DNA of 64,000 bases from Methylotetracoccus oryzae (GTDB taxonomy: Bacteria; Pseudomonadota; Gammaproteobacteria; Methylococcales; Methylococcaceae), in NCBI RefSeq assembly GCF_006175985.1, contig NZ_SRSH01000019.1, positions 42,086 through 106,085 of the forward strand, given 5' to 3'. A program made the position numbers and the translations under genes. Below, one piece after another: positions 34,161-45,100 of this stretch; the stretch's first letter is position 1; every line of letters begins with the position of its first letter. The notes under the pieces were generated by a model, which saw nothing but the letters and a program-made list of their open reading frames with translations, was not told where the DNA came from and ran no database searches.

Positions 34161-36467
34161 ATGAACACAATCAAGACGGGATCGTTTGCAACCAGTCCGC
34201 ATCGTGAGGCTCCGGCAGGCCTGCCTGTGCACCGTGGCCAATCGCTACGCGCGGCTATTCTGATGGCGCTCGCGACGGGTGCTGGCGCTGTTCATGCGGG
34301 TACCCCGCAATTCGATACTCAGGTTCCGTACACCGTGGGGCATACGCCGCGCGCGGTCGCTCTGGTGGACCTGAACCGGGACGGTCGGCTCGATTTGGTG
34401 TCCGCCGATTTCCGCGACGACCGGATCAGCATCCTGCTGGGACAGGCCGGGGGAACATTCGGCGCAGCCGCGGGCGTTCTGGTGGGCAGCACCCCCGCCC
34501 CGGCCGTGCGTGGTTCGCGGCCCTGGAATCTGGCGACCGGTGACCTCAACGCCGATGGGAAACCCGACGTGGCGACCGTCAACTGCAACAGTCTCGATGT
34601 CAGCGTGCTGCTCGGTGATGGCAACGGCGGCGTACTGCCAAAAACCGACTACCCGGTCACCACGGGTGCGCAGGACTGTCCCAAGGGTATTGCCGTCGGC
34701 GACCTGAATCGGGATGGAAAGGCCGACCTGGCCGTTGCGATCGAAGTCGGGCATGCCTTGAAGATCATGTCCGGTAATGGGGATGGCACCTTCGGGGACG
34801 CGACCGAGATCCCGGGCATCCCGGATACCGCCAGACCGTCATTCGTCACGGCGGCGGACACCAACCGCGACGGCATCCTCGATCTGTTCGTTGCCGATCA
34901 GACGTCCGCGGCGATCCTCGAGTTTCGCGGACAAGGCAACGGCACTTTCGCGGCACCGGTAAGTCACTCGGTTGGCGTGGACCCGGAGGGCATTGCCGTC
35001 GGGGATATCAACCGGGATGGCATCCTGGACATCATCACGGCCAACCAGGGTATCGACGGTCCCGGCAACTTCGGCACCCTGAGCGTTCTGCTCGGCACTG
35101 CCGATGGCAACTTTACTGCCGGCCCAACTGTGGCGCCTTCGCTCAAGGTCCGGTCGGTCGTACTCGCGGATGTCGACGCCGACGGCATCCTCGATGTGGT
35201 CACGGGCAACGGCGTCTCGGACGCGGTGAGCGTTCTGCCCGGAATCGGCGATGGCAGCTTCGGCACCCGGGTCACGATGGGTACGGGCTTCAACGCCAAC
35301 GGTGTTGCGGTAGCCGACCTGAATCGCGACGGGCTGCCGGAAATTGCGACGGCCAACCAGGGCTTTCTCGGTCAGGTAACCCCACACGATGTCAGCATCC
35401 TGAAGAACCTGAGCGTCAAACCATCGGCCGGGGCCTTGCAGCGCTCGGCCAACAGCGCGACCGGCACGAACCCATCGTCGATCGCCAGCAGCGATATCGA
35501 TCGCGACGGGATCCTGGATCTCATCGTCGCGAACCGCGGCAGCAACGACCTCAGCGTTCTGAAGGGCACGCGCGATGCCGCCGTATTCGGGACGCCAGGC
35601 AGGGTGACGCTGCCGGCCGAGATCACGGAACCCACATTCGTCGCGGTCGGCGACTACAGTCGCGACGGGATACAGGATATTGCCGTCGCCGGCACCGGCG
35701 GTATGGCACTGATGCTCGGCGACGGCGATGGCAACTTCGTAAGTCGGCGGACGTTCACCGACAAGTCAGTCTCAGCGGTCGCCCTGGTCGATGTGGATGC
35801 GAATGGAATGCCCGACATCGTGATGGCAAATCCGGCCGAAGACACGGTTACCGTATATCGGCGAGGAGCATCGGGAAACCTGTTTCCTGCGGCGACCTAC
35901 GCAGTGGGTGACGAGCCTGTCGCGCTGAAGATTGCGGATTTGAACCGGGACGGCCGACTGGACATCGTCGTGGCCAACCGCTCGGGCAACACGGTCAGCG
36001 TGCTCAGCCAACTCCGGACCCGTCAGTTTCAGCTCGGCGCCCAGAGCCCTGCCGTCGGCACGAGCCCGCAGGCACTGGAAATCGCGGATTTCAACGGCGA
36101 CGGGCGGCTCGACATTGCGGTGGCAAACCATGACAGCAGCGACGTCAGCGTCCTGATGCGGGCTCGCCGCGGAGGCTACCGAGCCGCCGTAGCGTATGAC
36201 GCGGGCGCCAAGCTCACTGCCCTGACAGCGGTCGACTTGAACCTCGACGGCATCCTGGACCTGGCAATGGCGAGCGACGACGGGGCAGCGCGACGTTTGA
36301 GGATCCTGTTCGGTCGTCGCAAAGGCACGTTCGGACAGGCCGTCGGCGTGGCTGCAGGCGGCACACTTCCGGCGCTGGTCAGCGGCGATTTCAACGGCAA
36401 CGGCGTACCGGATCTCGCGGTCGCAAGCGGCCCGAGAAACCTCATCAGCACCTTCTTCAGCCAGTAA
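34161..36467 (+). CDS. Secreted FG-GAP/VCBS-repeat beta-propeller protein
   Basis: A 768-aa secreted protein with a long N-region before a hydrophobic stretch (A-I-L-M-A-L-A-T-G-A-G-A ending V-H-A). The mature part contains about 14 FG-GAP-type repeats, each with a D-x-N/D-x-D-G calcium loop followed by hydrophobic strands: for example V-D-L-N-R-D-G-R-L-D-L-V, G-D-L-N-A-D-G-K-P-D-V-A, A-D-F-N-G-D-G-R-L-D-I-A. Two seven-bladed propellers would fit the repeat number. Such proteins act in calcium-dependent adhesion, surface display or secretion. ATG 34161 is chosen because it starts the signal sequence; upstream in-frame sequence is noise. Confidence 0.85.
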   Translation: MNTIKTGSFATSPHREAPAGLPVHRGQSLRAAILMALATGAGAVHAGTPQFDTQVPYTVGHTPRAVALVDLNRDGRLDLVSADFRDDRISILLGQAGGTFGAAAGVLVGSTPAPAVRGSRPWNLATGDLNADGKPDVATVNCNSLDVSVLLGDGNGGVLPKTDYPVTTGAQDCPKGIAVGDLNRDGKADLAVAIEVGHALKIMSGNGDGTFGDATEIPGIPDTARPSFVTAADTNRDGILDLFVADQTSAAILEFRGQGNGTFAAPVSHSVGVDPEGIAVGDINRDGILDIITANQGIDGPGNFGTLSVLLGTADGNFTAGPTVAPSLKVRSVVLADVDADGILDVVTGNGVSDAVSVLPGIGDGSFGTRVTMGTGFNANGVAVADLNRDGLPEIATANQGFLGQVTPHDVSILKNLSVKPSAGALQRSANSATGTNPSSIASSDIDRDGILDLIVANRGSNDLSVLKGTRDAAVFGTPGRVTLPAEITEPTFVAVGDYSRDGIQDIAVAGTGGMALMLGDGDGNFVSRRTFTDKSVSAVALVDVDANGMPDIVMANPAEDTVTVYRRGASGNLFPAATYAVGDEPVALKIADLNRDGRLDIVVANRSGNTVSVLSQLRTRQFQLGAQSPAVGTSPQALEIADFNGDGRLDIAVANHDSSDVSVLMRARRGGYRAAVAYDAGAKLTALTAVDLNLDGILDLAMASDDGAARRLRILFGRRKGTFGQAVGVAAGGTLPALVSGDFNGNGVPDLAVASGPRNLISTFFSQ

Positions 36468-36478
36468 GGCGAGGACAA

Positions 36479-36508
36479 CCGCCCGCCGGTCATGCATCCG
36501 GCGGGCGG
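36479..36508. terminator. Stem-loop between convergent FG-GAP gene and recD
   Basis: A perfect 11-bp stem (36479-36489 with 36498-36508, CCGCCCGCCGG/CCGGCGGGCGG) with an 8-base TCATGCAT loop sits 12 bp after the FG-GAP stop. It is placed to serve both converging genes. There is no long T-run on either side. Confidence 0.65.
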
Positions 36509-36588
36509 CTCTCTAGATCATCCAGACCGGCCGGTGGGTTGCCGTCTCAGCCCGGCCAACCCTTATCGCGCAATTCCCTGGGCCCGAG

Positions 36589-38499
36589 CTACGGCCCGAA
36601 CTCCTCGACCGAAGGTCGGCTGCGGCTCCCTGCGGTCCGCGGGCTTGCATTGGCCGGATCAGCCGAAGCGCCAGCCTCCTCATTCAAGCGCGCAATCAGC
36701 CCGGAATGGCGCCGCGTCGCTGTGGCGATTCCTGCGGCAAGCACTGTGGCTCCGGCCAACAGATCGACGCGTTGCCGGGCACGGGTGATGCCCGTGTAGA
36801 GCAATTCGCGTGTCACCACGGGCAGCGGCCTGCCCGGCAACACCAGGGCCACCGCTTCGAACTCGGAACCCTGGGATTTGTGCACTGTCATCGCAAAGGC
36901 CGTCTCATGCTCCGGCAAGCGCAGCGGCGGTATCGCCCGATACGCGCCGGCGGAGTCCGGAAAGTGGACGCGCAGGGCGCCGGCGGCGTCAGCCAGAGCA
37001 ATGCCGATGTCACCGTTGAACAGTCGCAGCGCATAATCGTTGCGCAGAATCAGCACGGGCCGCCCGGGAAACCAGTCGGCGTGCGCGCGCGTGTCGAAGC
37101 GATGAGCCAGCCGCCGGCGGAACTCGGCGGCGAGAGCGCGATTCAAGGCCGCCACACCGCGGGCGGATGACCGCGTGGCGCAGAGCACCCGGAACCGGCC
37201 GAAGGCATCGAGTGCCGCAGCGGGATCGTTCGAATTCATCTGCAGCGCATCCAGGAACGTCCGATATCCGTCCAGCAGTCCGGCCACCATCGCGCCATCC
37301 GCCGCCGCATCCCGCCGGTCCAGCCAGCGCACGCTCTCATCATCGCCGCGTTCCAGCCAGACCCGCGTTGCATCCCAGTCGCCCCGGTTGACATAGCCGG
37401 CCAGACGGCCGATTCCGGACTCCGCGTGAAATCGGTAATTGCGACTGAACCAGAGGACGCGATCGTGAAGCGGCGTCGGCCGGACACACGGTGGGGATGC
37501 GATAGCTTCCGGCGGTGTGGCGGTGAGTTCGGCCAGTTGGTCGATCGTGGCTGGTGACAGACGCGGGTCGGCAGCCAGTTCCGAGAACACAGCGCCGGCC
37601 TCGACCGCCGCCAACTGGTCCTTGTCACCCAGCAGAATCAGCCGGGCACCGGGCGGAATGGCTTCGACCAGCCTCACCGCCAGCGCCAGGTCCAGCATCG
37701 AGGCTTCATCGACGACCAGCACGTCCACCGCCAGCGGATGCTCCGCATGATGCCGGAAGCCGCCCTGCGGAAGTACACCGAGCAGGCGATGGATCGTGGA
37801 CGCACTCTGCGGCAGGGCTTGCCGCAGCGCGGCGGGCAGCTGCTCGGCCCGTTCCTGTAGTGCTGCCAATAGACGCGCCGCAGCCTTTCCGGTGGGTGCG
37901 GCAAGGGCAATGCGACACTCGGGCTGGGCGGCCAAGAGACAGGCAAGCAGATTCACGACCGTCGTCGTCTTGCCGGTGCCGGGGCCGCCGCTGATGATCG
38001 TCAGACGCCCGAGCAGTGCCAGCGCGGCGGCGATCTTCTGCCAGTCGGCCGCCGGTGTGTCCGATGTCCCGAAGAGTTCCGCCAGGGTCGTACGCGCCGC
38101 AGGCGGTACTTCCACCCTCCCCGCCGGTCGTTTCGCCAAGCGCAGCAGGGCAGCGGCCAGCCGGCGCTCGTAATCGAAGTAGCGGTAGAGATACAGGCGC
38201 CCCTCAGCATCGAGCACCAGCGGCAGTGGCTCGCGATCATCGGGACGTCCGACCACTCGGGATTCGAGCAAAATCGCCTCGATCGCCGCCGGCTCGCGCC
38301 CCAGTCGCCCGGAGAGAAGCGAGAGATCCGTACAGGCATGGCCGTCGCCCATTGCCAGACACACTTGCCGGGCCGCCTCGCTCACCACCTCGACCGCGGC
38401 GAACTCCGGGTGGATCGCCCTGGCCCAGCGAACCAGACGGCGGGCGAAACCCTCGGCGAGCGCTTGCTGCGACGGCGTGACCGTGTCAGTTGGATTCAT
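36589..38499 (-). CDS. recD: Exodeoxyribonuclease V subunit RecD
   Basis: A 636-aa RecD, the 5'-to-3' helicase of RecBCD. Visible: Walker A G-G-P-G-T-G-K-T-T-T at about residue 170, V-V-D-E-A-S-M-L-D-L (motif II), L-L-G-D-K-D-Q-L-A-A-V-E (motif III) and M-T-V-H-K-S-Q-G-S-E-F (motif VI region) near the C-terminus. Length is close to E. coli RecD. Its start overlaps the end of recB by four bases (ATGA), giving translational coupling in the order recC-recB-recD. Confidence 0.97.
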   Translation of the reverse strand: MNPTDTVTPSQQALAEGFARRLVRWARAIHPEFAAVEVVSEAARQVCLAMGDGHACTDLSLLSGRLGREPAAIEAILLESRVVGRPDDREPLPLVLDAEGRLYLYRYFDYERRLAAALLRLAKRPAGRVEVPPAARTTLAELFGTSDTPAADWQKIAAALALLGRLTIISGGPGTGKTTTVVNLLACLLAAQPECRIALAAPTGKAAARLLAALQERAEQLPAALRQALPQSASTIHRLLGVLPQGGFRHHAEHPLAVDVLVVDEASMLDLALAVRLVEAIPPGARLILLGDKDQLAAVEAGAVFSELAADPRLSPATIDQLAELTATPPEAIASPPCVRPTPLHDRVLWFSRNYRFHAESGIGRLAGYVNRGDWDATRVWLERGDDESVRWLDRRDAAADGAMVAGLLDGYRTFLDALQMNSNDPAAALDAFGRFRVLCATRSSARGVAALNRALAAEFRRRLAHRFDTRAHADWFPGRPVLILRNDYALRLFNGDIGIALADAAGALRVHFPDSAGAYRAIPPLRLPEHETAFAMTVHKSQGSEFEAVALVLPGRPLPVVTRELLYTGITRARQRVDLLAGATVLAAGIATATRRHSGLIARLNEEAGASADPANASPRTAGSRSRPSVEEFGP

Positions 38500-41400
38500 G
38501 TTGAGCGGTCCGTCTCGTGCCGTCCGATCAGAGCATCCAATGCATCGAGACTCGCGGCGGACGGGCGGTCGTAGAAAACGCCCGCCGCTCCCTGCGCCGT
38601 CCTCCAGGCGGGACGGACACCGCGCACGAACAGGTAGTAGACACCCCCGAAATGCCGCTCATGGTCGTAGTCGGGAACACGCCGCCGCAGCAAGCGCTGC
38701 AAGGCCACGGCGTAGATCAGATACTGCAGACGGTAAGCATGCTCGGTCATCGCCTGACTCAGCCGCGCCGGCGCGTAATCGTCCACGGTTGCGCCGAGAT
38801 GATTGGATTTCCAGTCGAGCAGGTAGTAGCGTCCGCCCTGCACGAACACCAGGTCGATCGCGCCGCTCAGGTAGCCGCTGACCGTCTCGAAATCGAGTCG
38901 GCCGACCGGGTAGTCATGATCGATCAGAAAACGGTTCAGCGTATCGGGTCGCAGACCCCGGGCGGGCAGCGTGAAGGCGAGTTCGGTCAGACGCTGCGGC
39001 AGGCCGATCCCCCCGAGGCTGAAGCCTTGTCCCAGATCCGTGCGCAATACGTCATGCAGCATGCCGTTCAGCTGCGCGCGCAGGATCTCGGAGTCCACCG
39101 TCGCCGTACCCTGTGGGTGGGCCGCGAGCGCCGCCCCGATCGCAGCCTCCCAACCGCCGGGATCGCTAAAATCGACGTGCTCGAACAGATGGTGGATGCA
39201 CTCGCCGGCCGCGGCACCGCGCGGAAAGGCCAGAATGTCATGCGATGCGGGCAGGTCATGGATTTCGCGGTCAGGCAGTTCCTCGACCTCAACGCCGACA
39301 TCGTGGTCGGCAACGGTGACCTCCGGACTCAGATTCCGGATCAGGCTGCTGAAGCTGCTCCGGTTCCATGATGGCAAACGCGGCCCGGGCGCCGGCCGCG
39401 CCGACAGCCGCATCCGCTCCGGCTCGCCGCCCAGCGAGGGTTGCCCGCTCAGATCGGGCAGGACGTCGACCCTGCAGTAGCCGGCCTGCTTTTCGGCCAG
39501 ACCGAGCCAGGTGGCCTCGATCTCGGCCGTATCCTTTTTCGAATCAGCCCACTGCTCCGGCGCGCACCCGGCGCCGCAGACCAGCCAGTTCAGCATGCTG
39601 TGAGTGCTCTCCTTGAAACCGGAACGCCCTTGACTCGATGCTGCATAACAGCCGGCGATCAGATAGCAACGGTGCACCGCGCGGGTCATCGCGACGTAGA
39701 TCATCCGCACCGTTTCAGCCGCGGACTCGCGCTTGCGCAGCGCCTTCAACGCATCGTCACTGCGGCTGTCCGGACGGAAATCGAGCACCGCACTGCCACT
39801 GGGCTCGTGGTATTCGATCAGATCCGGGGTGTCGCTGGACAACCGGCTGTAGCCATCCCACAGGAACGGGCAGAAGACGATCGGGTACTCGAGACCCTTG
39901 GCTTTGTGGATCGTGACGATCTGCACGAGGTTACGATCCGACTCGAGGCGCAGCTGCGCCGCGTCGGCACCGGAGCGCTCGCGACGGTTGGCGCCGAGCC
40001 AGCGCAACAGGCTTTCCACCGAGTTGTGCCCGGCGGCGGCTTCAGCCAGCAGTTCGGCCAGATGCAGCAAATCCGTCAGTCGTCGCTCTCCCCGTTCGAG
40101 CCCCAGCAGCCGCTGTTGCACGCCTTCCTCGCGCAGCAGCTTGCGGAACATCATCGGGAAACCCCGTTGATCCCACAGCGATCGGTAGTCCGAAAAACGC
40201 TGCAAATGCTCGAAAAAAGTCGCTTCATCACTGTTCATTGCAGCGAGCGCTGCCGCGTCGTTACCGAGCAGTTCGGTCGCCAGCGCCGCCCTCGCGAGGC
40301 GCTCGTTGGCAGGTTCGGCGATGGCCATCAACAACCGCTCCAGTTCCTCGGCTTCCGCTGTCTGGAACACGCTGGCCTGGGACAACTCGACGCTGCCCAC
40401 ACCCCAGGCCGCCAGGGCCTGCCGCATCTGCCGTCCCTGCTTGTGGCTGCGCACCAGAACAGCGATATCGGCTGACTGCACACCGCGCCCATCTATCGTC
40501 AGTCGACCCGCGCGCCCGTCAGCGAGCAGGCGCGCAATCTCGGCGGCAACGGTCAGACCCGACTGCTCGATTGCACCGGCCCGGGTCATCCAGGCGCCTT
40601 CCCCATCGCGCGGCAGCAGCCAGACCTGCAATGGCGCGCGCGGCGTTGCGTTGGCATCGACCAGTTCGGGAACGGGCTTGCGGCCCTTGCGCACCGGACG
40701 ATAGTCGATGCCATCGAGCAGGAAGGCCCTCGGATTCATTCCGAACAGCGCGTTGCAACCGGCGATCAGGCCCTCGACCGAGCGTTGGTTTTCGCCCAGC
40801 GTGTAACGCCCGGACGCCAGCGACTGCGCCCCCAGGTAGGTGTGCAGATCGGCATTCCGGAAGCCGTAGATCGCCTGCTTCGGATCGCCGACCATGAACA
40901 ACGGCCCCGCCCCGGCCTCGCCCGCCGCATAGAGCCCGCGGAAAATGTCGAACTGCAGCGGATCCGTGTCCTGGAACTCGTCGATCAACGCGACCGGAAA
41001 GCGGCGGCGCAGCGCATCGGCCAGCCAGGGAAATTCGCCCGAAACCAGCGCCTGATGGAGGTTGAACAGCATGTCGTCGAAGGCCACGACCCGGTCCTGC
41101 CGTTTGCGCCGACGCAATTCATCCGGCACCCCCTCGACCAGCTGCCGCAACAGACGCAGCCGCGCCGCGCGCAACGCAGCCACATAGTCGGAACAGGCAT
41201 TCAGCAAATCGTCAGCCACCCCGAAAAACGGATGGGCTGGCGCCGTGCAGTTCTTTTTCGTGCGCAGCAGCAGGACGCGCTGACGATAGAGTTCGCCTTC
41301 CTTGGACTCCATCACGGCTGAGTAAGCCATGGCGTCCGCCGACGCGAACCAGCCCTCCCAGGCGTCACGGCACTTCGCAAGCCGGGCCGCGTTGTAGCTG

Positions 41401-42191
41401 TTCCCATTGAGCTGACCGAGCGCACTGGTCAGGAGTTGGTCGATTGCCTCCGCCTCGGCCGCCCACATCGCCCGAGCCCGGACATAGGCATCGGTCAGTG
41501 GCGCCGCATCGGGTGCGGGCGCCTTATCGAGGTCGTTCGGCCACAGGCGGGGAGCCAGAGGCTTGGCCAGCGCACGACGCAGCAGCTGGGCGTACTTCTC
41601 CGGGTTGTCCTTGGCGTTCGCCAGCGCCGCCGCCAGCTCTCGCGTAACGGCCGCCTCCGGCCCACCGGCGACGGCAACGTGCCGGCGCCAGAAATCGTTC
41701 GCCGCTTGCTGGATCATCTGCGCGTCATCGGTGACCAATTCGACCTGGAACGGCGATCCGGCCGCGAACGGGATTTCGGCCAGCGCCCGCTGGCAAAACC
41801 CATGTATCGTATGGATTGCCGCCTCGTCGAAGGTTTCCAGGGCGAGTTCGAGTCGCGCGGCCAGGTCGGCCCGCTCGAGCCCGAGTTCGACTTCGAGATG
41901 CGTCAACAGATCGGCCGTGAACGGGTCGCTCGCCGGAGGCCCGCCCGCAGGGTCCCGCAGGTGACGCAGCGTCTCGACCAGCCGCCGACGGATGCGGTCG
42001 CGCAATTCGGCCGTGGCCGCGTTCGTGAAGGTGACGACCAGAACCCGATCGACCGTGCGCGCCTGCTCCAGCAGCAGGCGCAGGTACAGGCCGCAAATCG
42101 TCCAGGTCTTGCCGGTTCCCGCCGACGCTTCGATCAGGTTGATCCCGTCCAGCGGGACGCGAAATACATCCAGCGCGGTGAAAACCGTCAT
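38496..42191 (-). CDS. recB: Exodeoxyribonuclease V subunit RecB
   Basis: A 1231-aa RecB: UvrD-type 3'-to-5' helicase plus nuclease. N-terminal Walker A I-E-A-S-A-G-T-G-K-T-W-T (about 19-30), V-T-F-T-N-A-A-T-A-E-L, L-I-D-E-F-Q-D-T-D-P-L-Q-F motif II, Q-A-I-Y-G-F-R-N-A-D (motif IV area) and, in the C-terminal nuclease domain near residue 1120, Y-L-L-D-W-K-S-N-H. The nuclease catalytic residues look intact. It overlaps recC and recD by four bases each. Confidence 0.97.
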   Translation of the reverse strand: MTVFTALDVFRVPLDGINLIEASAGTGKTWTICGLYLRLLLEQARTVDRVLVVTFTNAATAELRDRIRRRLVETLRHLRDPAGGPPASDPFTADLLTHLEVELGLERADLAARLELALETFDEAAIHTIHGFCQRALAEIPFAAGSPFQVELVTDDAQMIQQAANDFWRRHVAVAGGPEAAVTRELAAALANAKDNPEKYAQLLRRALAKPLAPRLWPNDLDKAPAPDAAPLTDAYVRARAMWAAEAEAIDQLLTSALGQLNGNSYNAARLAKCRDAWEGWFASADAMAYSAVMESKEGELYRQRVLLLRTKKNCTAPAHPFFGVADDLLNACSDYVAALRAARLRLLRQLVEGVPDELRRRKRQDRVVAFDDMLFNLHQALVSGEFPWLADALRRRFPVALIDEFQDTDPLQFDIFRGLYAAGEAGAGPLFMVGDPKQAIYGFRNADLHTYLGAQSLASGRYTLGENQRSVEGLIAGCNALFGMNPRAFLLDGIDYRPVRKGRKPVPELVDANATPRAPLQVWLLPRDGEGAWMTRAGAIEQSGLTVAAEIARLLADGRAGRLTIDGRGVQSADIAVLVRSHKQGRQMRQALAAWGVGSVELSQASVFQTAEAEELERLLMAIAEPANERLARAALATELLGNDAAALAAMNSDEATFFEHLQRFSDYRSLWDQRGFPMMFRKLLREEGVQQRLLGLERGERRLTDLLHLAELLAEAAAGHNSVESLLRWLGANRRERSGADAAQLRLESDRNLVQIVTIHKAKGLEYPIVFCPFLWDGYSRLSSDTPDLIEYHEPSGSAVLDFRPDSRSDDALKALRKRESAAETVRMIYVAMTRAVHRCYLIAGCYAASSQGRSGFKESTHSMLNWLVCGAGCAPEQWADSKKDTAEIEATWLGLAEKQAGYCRVDVLPDLSGQPSLGGEPERMRLSARPAPGPRLPSWNRSSFSSLIRNLSPEVTVADHDVGVEVEELPDREIHDLPASHDILAFPRGAAAGECIHHLFEHVDFSDPGGWEAAIGAALAAHPQGTATVDSEILRAQLNGMLHDVLRTDLGQGFSLGGIGLPQRLTELAFTLPARGLRPDTLNRFLIDHDYPVGRLDFETVSGYLSGAIDLVFVQGGRYYLLDWKSNHLGATVDDYAPARLSQAMTEHAYRLQYLIYAVALQRLLRRRVPDYDHERHFGGVYYLFVRGVRPAWRTAQGAAGVFYDRPSAASLDALDALIGRHETDRST

Positions 42192-45100
42192 CGCAGGCGC
42201 TCGTCGTCCAGGTGGTCGCGCAGAGGGCCGAATACGGTGGCCGCGGCATGCTCGAAGGTCTCGTCCAACGGGTCGTCGACGCCACGCAAGGCCAACCGGT
42301 AAGCCGCGCCCGTGCTTTCGCCCCGGCCTTCATGGTTGGGCCTCCAGCGTTTGCGAGCGGCGGCCAGTGCCGCGTCGCGCCCTTTCGGCAGGGCCTCGAC
42401 ATACGCCCAGGCGCTCTTCGGAAAAAAACGGAAGGGCTCGGACAGTCCGTCCCGAAAGGCGGCGACGAGCGCCGCCAGACACGCTTGCGCGGTATCGCAG
42501 GGTTTTAGCCGGTAGCACCCGTTGCGTGACTGCCATAGGGTCTGCTGGGCTGCGCCGGCCGGGGCCACGGCGCTGAGCAACAGATGGTCGAGCCAGCCGT
42601 TCAGATAGTCGATCGGTCGGGTGTCATCGTAGCGCCATCGGACGAGCCCGTAGGACCGCAAGTCGTGCAGCGACCCGTGCAAGATCCACAGCTCGTCGCC
42701 GATCGCCAACTCCAGCCGTGCCGCAACCGGGGGGAGCGGTTCCTCGCGCGTCAGATGGACGACCGCCTGCCCGAACGAGAGCATCCGGGGTAGTTCCAGG
42801 TCACGCAGCGCATCGCCATATGCCCCGTCCGGATACTCGGTTGCCGCAGCAGCGAGGGCGGCGACATCCGCTGCGCTCGCGCCGACCCGGAGCTCCAACA
42901 GGAGGCGTTCGGCGAGCACGGCTGCCTGGCCGTACTCGGGCTCGAAGGGTTCGTCGTCGGCCAGTTCCTCGTCGGACGCTCGCAGAGTCAGGTCGAGACG
43001 ATGCTGCAACAGGTAACCACAGGGATTGCGCAGGAACCGCTTCAGGTCGTCCAGTGACAACTCCCGCGGGCTTTCCTCCGGCCAGGGCAGCGGCCGCACA
43101 AAGAACGGCGCGCCGATCTCCGGTTGTGACTCATCGTCATCCTCCTCGGTGTCGGGTTCATGTGAAACCGGTCGTCCGGTTCGCGTTTCCGGTGTGCTCG
43201 CTACGCTGGACAGGTACTCGGTGGCGTAACTGAACAGGCGTGCATCCGATCCGTCATCCGCGCAGAAATAGGCCCGGGAGAAGGCTTGCAGCGGGTGATG
43301 CACCATCAACCGACGGCGCGCCGCGTCGAGGTCCTGATCGGACGCGTCGGCGCCTGCCAGCAGCGCGCTCGCGTGATCGAGCAGCTCGGCCAACAGGATG
43401 GAGGGCGTCAGCGCGCTGTTGTCCCGTATGCTGCAGCCGGTGTAACTGAGATACAGGCGATCGCGGGCGGCCAGCACCAGGTCCAGAAAAACGTTGCGAT
43501 CGTCGTCCCGGCGCTGGCGATCGCCGAGGCGCGGCGCCACCGCGAGCAGATCGAATTCCTCGGGACGCGCGACCACCGGAAAAGTGCCGTCGTTGAGCCC
43601 AAGGACGCAGATGACGCGATAGGGCAGCCCGCGCAGCGGCGTCATGCCGGCAAAGGTGACCGATCCACACGGCAGGGCGCCCCGAACCGGGTCTTCGAGG
43701 CGCTCGGTGAGCGCCGCCGAAATGACGTCCAGACTCAGCAATTCCTGCGGCGCACCGGAAGCAAGATCGTCGCACAGGCTGGTGATCGCGCGGCGGACCT
43801 CGGTGATGTCATGAATGCTCTGGCTGTCGACCGGCAGCAGGGCCTCGATCCAGCGCTCCAGGCGCTGCCGCCAGGTGTCCGCATTGGCGGGGTCCAGACT
43901 CTCGCGCCGCGCGGCTTCGAGCGCCGCGATGTAATCGTCGAAGATGCCGAGAACCTGCGCGGCCGCACCTTCGACGTCGCCTGCCGGCAGCCGCCCGGCG
44001 AGCGGCGCCGAGCGCTGCGGCGCCGCGTAGCCGAGGAACAACCGGTCCAGGCCATCGCGCAGGCTGTTCCGGTCGGATTCCGGCAGCCCCAATGCCGCCC
44101 GCTGCTCTGCATCCAGACCCCAGCGGATGCCCGACTGTACGATCCACTCGCGAATCCGTTCGAGCGCCTCCTCGTCCAGCCCGAGCCGGGCGCTGACCAG
44201 CGGGCGCCGCAGCAGGTCGAAGACGGCACTGGCCTCGAAGCGGGAATCGAGCAACGCGAGCAAGGCCAGCAGTGCCGCGGCCGCCGGGTTGGCCTCGACT
44301 CGCGGCAGTCCGGTCACCGCATAAGGAATATGCCGCTCATCCGGTACGGTGCCGAACACGGCGTGAATCAGGGTTGCGGCCTCTTCCAGGCGGGGCATCA
44401 CGATCAGGATATCCGCCGGCGCGAGATCCCCGGGTCCGGCCAGCATGTCCAGCAACTGGTCATGCAACACCTCCAGTTCGCGGGTCAGCGAGTGGCAGAC
44501 ATGGATTTCGAGACTTCGATCCGAGTCGGACACAGCCGGGCCTGAGGCGCGGCTCAGCGTCAGGATTTCATCCTGCAGCGCGGCCAGCAGCGAGTTTCGC
44601 CGTGACGGGACGTAGTCTTCCTGTTCGAGACCGCGACCTTCTGTGCGCTCATGCAGCAAGGCGAGGAAGGCCTGCGTCTGGCGTCCCCATCCTGCCAGCA
44701 GCCGATGCCCGACCTCCTGATAGTCGAGCCGACCAGTAGCCTTCAGCCGAGCCAGCCGCTTCGTGTCGACGAGGTCATGCCAGTATTCGCGGCACGGACT
44801 CATGACGTACAAGGACAAGTCGACCCGCTCGGCGACCCGCGCCAGAATGTCGAGGTACAAGGGCGGGATCGTCGGCAGGCAGAACAGCGCGGCGGGGCTC
44901 AGCCGGTCGGCGCCGGGCGCAGGTCCATTCCCGGACGTTCCCAGCCGCCGCAGAAACCGCGCCGATGGATGTTCGGGACCGATCGCCAACTCCTGGGTCA
45001 GGTGCCGCCACAGCGCGGCCTGCCAAACCTCATCCGGAGCCGACTCGCGCTCCGTGGGGCCGCCCAAAACCAACCGGTCCTCCGTCCAGGCCTCGAGCCA

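Noticed and set aside
43286..44545. Plus-strand 419-codon frame
   Set aside because: Antisense to recC and composed of typical GC-rich shadow sequence.
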